Source: JALHUF01 sp050014795
GTDB lineage: Bacteria > Acidobacteriota > Terriglobia > UBA7540
Length of the DNA stretch: 36,600 nucleotides
NCBI GenBank assembly: GCA_050014795.1
Contig: JBEKCQ010000023.1
Coordinates: forward strand, 1-36,600
Direction: 5' to 3'
Shown here piece by piece: positions 32,807 to 36,600 of this stretch (the stretch's first letter is position 1; each line of letters begins with the position of its first letter). The position numbers and the translations under genes were made by a program. The notes under the pieces were generated by a model, which did not search any database, was not told where the DNA came from, and saw nothing but the letters and a program-made list of their open reading frames with translations.

Positions 32807-33988
32807 CCGCAGATCCTCCACGTCGACATGGACGCGTTCTTTGTTTCCGTGGAGGAACTGGAAAACCCTTCTCTGAAAGGCAAAGCTGTGATTGTCGGCG
32901 CCGACCCGGACGGGCGCGGCGTCGTGGCGGCGGCCAGCTACGAGGCGCGCAAGTTCGGCGTCCACTCCGCCCTGCCCATCCGCACCGCCAAGAAACTCTG
33001 CCCGCACGCCGTCTTCCTGCGCGACCAATACGAGAAATACCGCGAGTATTCAGACAAGATCGGTCAGATCTTCAGCGAGTTCACCCCCGTGGTCGAAATG
33101 GTTTCTATCGACGAAGCCTATCTCGATCTGACGGGTTGCGAGCGGCTGCATGGTTCGGCCTTTCGCGCCGCCGACCGCCTGATTCGCACCGTGAAGGAAC
33201 GGACCGACTTGAATTGCTCGGTCGGGGTCTCCACTTCGCACCTCGTCTCCAAAATCGCTTCCGACCAAGCCAAGCCCCACGGCCTGCTTTACGTGTTGCC
33301 GGGATACGAGGCGAAATTCCTCGCCCCGCTGCCCATCCGCCGCATGCCCGGCATCGGGAAAGTCACGGAGCCGGAATTGCTCTCGCGTGGCATCTCGACC
33401 ATTGGCGACCTGGCGCGCGCGGGGCCGGAGAAACTGAAAGAATGGTTCGGCAAGTACGGCGAGTGGCTCTATGACAAATCGCAGGGCCAAGACATTGAAG
33501 CCTACCAGTACGAGGAAGAACCCAAGTCCATCAGCCACGAAACCACCTTCGACGCGGACATCAATGACGTGGAGGAGTTGGAACGGACGCTTTCCCATTT
33601 GTCCCAGCTTGTCGGCCGCCGCCTGCGCGACCATAGCTTCTTCGCCCGCACGGTCGGCCTGAAACTCCGCTACGCCGATTTTCGCACCCTCACGCGCGAC
33701 GTGACGCTCGACGAGCCGACGCACCTCGACTCGGTCATCTTTGAAAGCGTATTGCGCCTCTTCGACAAAGCCTGGAACCGGAAGCAGAAAATCCGACTGC
33801 TGGGCGTGCGCACGTCGAATCTCGAAAAAGGCGTGTTCCAGCGCGGCCTGCTCGAAGCGCCGCAAAAACAGAAACTCGAACGCCTTGCCCAAGCTGCCGA
33901 TAAGCTCCGCAACCGCTTCGGCTTTGACGCCGTCATGCTCGCCCGCTCGCTTGAGTCCGACCAGCAGGCGACGCCGCGCAAAAAATAA
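32780..33988 (+). CDS. dinB: DNA polymerase IV (Y family)
   Basis: A 402-residue translesion polymerase. Catalytic motifs HVDMDAFFVSVEE and VSIDEAYLDLTG carry the metal-binding acidic residues. YEARKFGVHSALPI and VGVSTSHLVSKIASDQAKP are typical of the palm and fingers, RMPGIGKVTEPELLSRGI of the thumb, and FARTVGLKLRYADF of the little finger. The N-terminal residues NRSPDQPIPQ precede the usual family start and derive from an octamer repeat. No clear beta-clamp binding peptide is seen at the C-terminus. No LexA-like site was found upstream. It is the last gene of the DUF1385-prfA-prmC run. Confidence 0.95.
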   Translation: MNRSPDQPIPQILHVDMDAFFVSVEELENPSLKGKAVIVGADPDGRGVVAAASYEARKFGVHSALPIRTAKKLCPHAVFLRDQYEKYREYSDKIGQIFSEFTPVVEMVSIDEAYLDLTGCERLHGSAFRAADRLIRTVKERTDLNCSVGVSTSHLVSKIASDQAKPHGLLYVLPGYEAKFLAPLPIRRMPGIGKVTEPELLSRGISTIGDLARAGPEKLKEWFGKYGEWLYDKSQGQDIEAYQYEEEPKSISHETTFDADINDVEELERTLSHLSQLVGRRLRDHSFFARTVGLKLRYADFRTLTRDVTLDEPTHLDSVIFESVLRLFDKAWNRKQKIRLLGVRTSNLEKGVFQRGLLEAPQKQKLERLAQAADKLRNRFGFDAVMLARSLESDQQATPRKK

Positions 33989-34058
33989 GCTGCCCTAAGT
34001 GCAGGCGAATACCATGGGATTCTGCTCACCGGGTGGATGTCCGCGCCATCCGCTCAGA

Positions 34059-34103
34059 GGCCCGGCGGGCCGCCAGAGTGTGGCCCACGGCGTGAGCCGT
34101 GGG
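34059..34103 (-). repeat. REP-type double hairpin left of the RAYT-like gene
   Basis: GGCCC-GGC-GGGCC (34059-34071) is followed by CCCACGGC-GTGA-GCCGTGGG (34084-34103), an 8-bp perfect stem. The flanking bases GTGGCCCA and TGGGAAG match, in reverse orientation, those of the two copies on the other side of the transposase gene. Confidence 0.75.
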
Positions 34104-34162
34104 AAGGCGTGGAAACTCATTTGGAATTCGCGGCCCCGGTAGGGGTGACACACAACGCGGGA

Positions 34163-34615
34163 TCAATCGAAAACATAGTGCGGATCGTACTGAATCTCGT
34201 GCCTCTTGAGGAGCGCAAGAACTTCTTCCTGATACGTTAACTTTCTGTGATGTTCTTCTTGTTGGACGATATAACGCCTGACCGGCGCGAGATTTGATTG
34301 GCTGACGCTGAATGCTGTGTAACCACTCTGCCACGCGAAATCGCCACGACGAGGAAAGTCCTCGTGGACCCACCGGGATGAATTGGCCTTGAGCTTCTCC
34401 ATAAGATCAGCGAGAGGGAGGGTGGCTGGCAGCACAAACAGCAAATGTACGTGATCCTTCGGGCCGCTGATGATCACGGGGCGGCCTTTCAGGGTGGTGA
34501 TGATTCCCGCGAGATAGGGAAAGAGGCGCGTTTTCAGTTCGTCGTCAAGCATCGGCTGGCGGTCCTTGGTGCTGAATAGAGCGTGGATGAGCAGATTGGT
34601 GTAAGTGTGTGCCAT
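34163..34615 (-). CDS. IS200-like/REP-associated tyrosine transposase (RAYT)
   Basis: A 150-residue Y1-type HUH transposase. The HUH motif is H55-V-H57 (SGPKDHVHLLF) and the catalytic tyrosine is Y115 in VRRYIVQQEEHHRK. The C-terminal YDPHYVFD is typical of this branch. Such enzymes nick and join single-stranded DNA at hairpins. No tnpB partner is present. REP-type hairpins flank the gene in opposite orientations, which is the usual setting of domesticated RAYT genes rather than an active insertion sequence. The ATG at 34615 is preceded by GGGAGGGG. Confidence 0.9.
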   Translation of the reverse strand: MAHTYTNLLIHALFSTKDRQPMLDDELKTRLFPYLAGIITTLKGRPVIISGPKDHVHLLFVLPATLPLADLMEKLKANSSRWVHEDFPRRGDFAWQSGYTAFSVSQSNLAPVRRYIVQQEEHHRKLTYQEEVLALLKRHEIQYDPHYVFD

Positions 34616-34671
34616 TGGTGTCGCCCCTCCCGGGGCTAATGACTTGAACAAAGGAAGATTCTTGCCGGCCG

Positions 34672-34738
34672 ACTGTCTTCCCAGCGCTTACGCGCTGGGC
34701 CACATTCTACCGCCCCTGACAGGGCTTGGGTGCCGTGT
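34672..34738 (+). repeat. REP-type double hairpin, right copy 1
   Basis: CCCAGCGC-TTAC-GCGCTGGG (34680-34699) is followed by CCACATTCTACC and a second stem, GCCC...GGGC (34712-34725). The unit begins ACTGTCTTCCC and ends CTTGGGTGCCGTG. It repeats 124 nt further on with few changes. Confidence 0.8.
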
Positions 34739-34795
34739 GATTTCCCCCCGACGGGGAATCTGCAGTCCGTGACGACGGGGAAGATTCCTGCTGCT

Positions 34796-34861
34796 ACTGT
34801 CTTCCCAGCGCTCGCGCGCTGGGCCACATTCTACCGCCCCTAACGGGGCTTGGGCGCTGTG
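34796..34861 (+). repeat. REP-type double hairpin, right copy 2
   Basis: CCCAGCGC-TCGC-GCGCTGGG (34804-34823) is followed by CCACATTCTACC and GCCCC...GGGGC (34836-34849). The stems are identical to copy 1, while the first loop has changed from TTAC to TCGC. It sits 24 bp upstream of the exonuclease-like gene. Confidence 0.8.
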
Positions 34862-34885
34862 AGGTACAATGGCGCCTCGACCATC

Positions 34886-35434
34886 ATGAAAACCGCCTAT
34901 CTCGATATCGAGACGACCTATCTGGGCAAATTGCGCTTCCCGGATTTGTGTCGCGACTACGGGAATCACAAAATCACGGTCATTGGAATACGGATTGTGG
35001 ACGGCGCGAACGATTCCTTTGTCCAGTTCGTGGGTGATGACATAACCAGAGCGAATTTGATGCAGGCGCTGGAAGGCGTCGAGCGGATTGTCACCTACAA
35101 CGGGCGGTCGGTGCCGGACACGGTCAAGCGTCATGTGGGTTTTGATTTCCCGGTCATTGCCGCGCAACTGGGCGTGGTGCTGGACAGGGTCTTCCCGCAC
35201 ACGGACCTGTGCCCCGAATGCTGGAAGGCAGGCCTGTGGGGAGGGCAGAAAGCGGTCGAGCAGACGCTCGGGCTGAAGCGGACTCTGCCGGGCAAAGATG
35301 GCGCGTGGGCAGATCAGACTTGGAAGCTGTATGCGGCCTCGGGGAACGAGCGTTACCTGGCCGAGCTACTGGCTTACAACAAAGAAGACGTCTTCATGCT
35401 GCGCGCCATCGAAGAGGCGCTCACGCGGCGCTAG
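34886..35434 (+). CDS. Ribonuclease H-like (DEDD-type, YprB-like) exonuclease domain protein
   Basis: A 182-residue protein whose first strand carries the DxE motif (AYLDIETT, D7 and E9). Further conserved positions are VTYNGRSVPDTVKRHVGFDFPVI and LLAYNKEDVFMLRAIEEAL, the last with the third acidic residue. The layout fits the YprB-type RNase H-like exonuclease family, although the catalytic set cannot be confirmed by eye. Two cysteines (LCPEC) in the middle could bind metal. The ATG at 34886 is chosen because it directly precedes the first strand. It is a single gene between REP repeats and the nucleotidyltransferase gene. Confidence 0.75.
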   Translation: MKTAYLDIETTYLGKLRFPDLCRDYGNHKITVIGIRIVDGANDSFVQFVGDDITRANLMQALEGVERIVTYNGRSVPDTVKRHVGFDFPVIAAQLGVVLDRVFPHTDLCPECWKAGLWGGQKAVEQTLGLKRTLPGKDGAWADQTWKLYAASGNERYLAELLAYNKEDVFMLRAIEEALTRR

Positions 35435-35489
35435 AAAAGCCGCAAGCTCATCTTGCACTTCATATTCTTTATCGGTTGTAATAGCCCTG

Positions 35490-36600
35490 ATGGACGCGAA
35501 GCGCGAAGCAGCCGCAGAAATCGTGCGCCGGTTGCGGGCCGAAGGATTCCAGGCCTACCTGGTGGGCGGATGTGTGCGCGACCTGGTGATGGGTCGCGAG
35601 CCCAAGGACTATGACGTCTCAACCGACGCGACGCCCGACCAGGTGGTGAAGCTTTATCCCGATAGTCTGACAGTGGGTGCCCAGTTCGGCGTGGTGATTG
35701 TCCCGCGCGCCGAGGGCAACGTCGAAGTGGCGACTTTTCGCAGCGACGGCCGCTACGCCGACGGTCGTCACCCGAGCGAAGTGCGCTACGCGAAGACGCC
35801 GCAAGAAGACGTCCGCCGGCGTGACTTCACCATCAACGGTCTGCTTCTGGACCCGGTCGACAATCAGGTGCTGGACTACGTGGGGGGGCAAGGTGACATC
35901 CGCGCCCGCCGCATTCGCGCCATCGGCAATCCCCTCGATCGTTTCCAAGAAGACCGTCTGCGGATGCTTCGCGCCGTGCGCTTCGCCGCGCGCTTCGGGT
36001 TCTCGCTGGACGCCGCGGCCCTGGAGGCGATTCGCAAACTCGCCCCGCTGATTCACGACGTCAGCGCGGAGCGCGTGCGCGATGAAATCCTGAAGATCCT
36101 CACCGAAGGCCAAGCGCGCCGCGGCTTCGAGTTGCTGGACGAAACCGGCTTGCTCCAGGAAGTCCTACCTGAGATCAAAGCCCTGCAAGGTGTCCCGCAA
36201 CCTCCGGAGTTTCATCCCGAGGGCGACGTGTGGATCCACACGCTGCTGATGCTCGCAGGACTGCGCGCCCCGACGCCGACGCTGGCGCTGGCTGTGCTGC
36301 TGCACGACGTGGGCAAGCCGCCCACGCTGAGCGTGCGGGAGCGCATCCGCTTTGACAACCACGTGGAAGTGGGAGCCGGGATGGCCCAGGCCATCTGCGC
36401 CCGGCTGCGCCTCTCCGCGCGCGGGACGGAGCGCGTGGTGGAACTGGTGCGCCACCACCTGCGCTTCAAGGATTTCCCCCGCATGCGGCGCTCGACCCAA
36501 CTGCGATTCCTCCGGATGGAAGGCTTTGAGGAGCACCTGGAGCTGCATCGGCTGGATTGCCTGGCGAGCCACGGCGACCTGACGAATTATGAGTTGGCGC
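35490..36600 (+). CDS. tRNA nucleotidyltransferase/poly(A) polymerase family protein with HD domain, 3' truncated by the window
   Basis: The frame is open from the ATG at 35490 to the window end (370 codons), so the C-terminus is missing. Class II nucleotidyltransferase motifs are present: YLVGGCVRDLVMG, the metal-binding DYD (residues 40-42), RRDFTINGLLLDP, and the ribose/base-recognition stretch EDRLRMLRAVRFAARFGF. An HD-type phosphohydrolase domain follows (VLLHDVGKPPT, VRHHLRF). The enzyme adds CCA (or A) to tRNA 3' ends. Whether it is a full CCA-adding, an A-adding or a poly(A) enzyme cannot be told from the part seen. Confidence 0.92.
   Translation, partial: MDAKREAAAEIVRRLRAEGFQAYLVGGCVRDLVMGREPKDYDVSTDATPDQVVKLYPDSLTVGAQFGVVIVPRAEGNVEVATFRSDGRYADGRHPSEVRYAKTPQEDVRRRDFTINGLLLDPVDNQVLDYVGGQGDIRARRIRAIGNPLDRFQEDRLRMLRAVRFAARFGFSLDAAALEAIRKLAPLIHDVSAERVRDEILKILTEGQARRGFELLDETGLLQEVLPEIKALQGVPQPPEFHPEGDVWIHTLLMLAGLRAPTPTLALAVLLHDVGKPPTLSVRERIRFDNHVEVGAGMAQAICARLRLSARGTERVVELVRHHLRFKDFPRMRRSTQLRFLRMEGFEEHLELHRLDCLASHGDLTNYELA

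Noticed and set aside
34163..34861. Complete IS200/IS605 insertion sequence
   Set aside because: There is no tnpB, and the flanking hairpins are in opposite orientations with extra copies outside. This fits a RAYT/REP locus better.

Overview
The window looks like a GC-rich chromosome segment of a member of the Acidobacteriota. The best single marker is the protein at 9982-12210, which has the layout of the VWFA-related family that is expanded in that phylum. Housekeeping genes (lon, queG, prfA, prmC, dinB, a tRNA nucleotidyltransferase) are intact, so this is core chromosome rather than a plasmid or prophage. No rRNA, tRNA or CRISPR array was recognised.

Layout. Positions 1-7059 hold the tail of a probable PilZ-domain gene followed by four minus-strand genes: a GH31 glycosidase, a radical SAM/SPASM enzyme, a CsgG-like exported protein and a large exported protein with a roughly 100-residue Gly/Ser linker. 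Positions 7259-9756 hold queG, a Tat-type superoxide dismutase and a decayed MscS channel gene. Positions 9982-16007 hold the VWFA-related protein, Lon, a zinc-ribbon/tandem-TM2 protein and a DUF2752 protein. Positions 16004-27225 form a cell-surface polysaccharide cluster: O-antigen ligase/polymerase, MurJ/MviN-type flippase, CmcI-like methyltransferase, two GT4 glycosyltransferases, an alpha/alpha-toroid-like protein, an AsnB-type amidotransferase and, in opposite orientation, the polyprenyl-phosphate sugar transferase that would start the repeat unit. Positions 27531-29280 carry a PilT-type ATPase and a small zinc-ribbon protein. Positions 29574-33988 are a translation/repair run: DUF1385, prfA, prmC, dinB. 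The right end has a solo RAYT-like transposase flanked by REP-type hairpins, a DEDD-type exonuclease-like gene and a truncated tRNA nucleotidyltransferase gene.

The most striking feature is a dispersed family of degenerate direct repeats with a strict 7-nt period. They usually come as two facing arms around a spacer and can fold into hairpins. Six copies fill junctions between same-strand genes (17333, 19864, 22534, 24462, 30612, 32725). All six lie flush against, or run into, the next start codon, and four contain the stop codon of the upstream gene. Two more copies sit in frame inside queG, and a shorter one lies inside the O-antigen ligase gene. Heptanucleotide repeats of this general style are known from filamentous cyanobacteria; their placement here at stops, starts and in enzyme loops deserves follow-up. 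Other repeat families in the window are a 167-bp inverted-repeat element, REP hairpins around the RAYT gene, and a small hairpin present twice.
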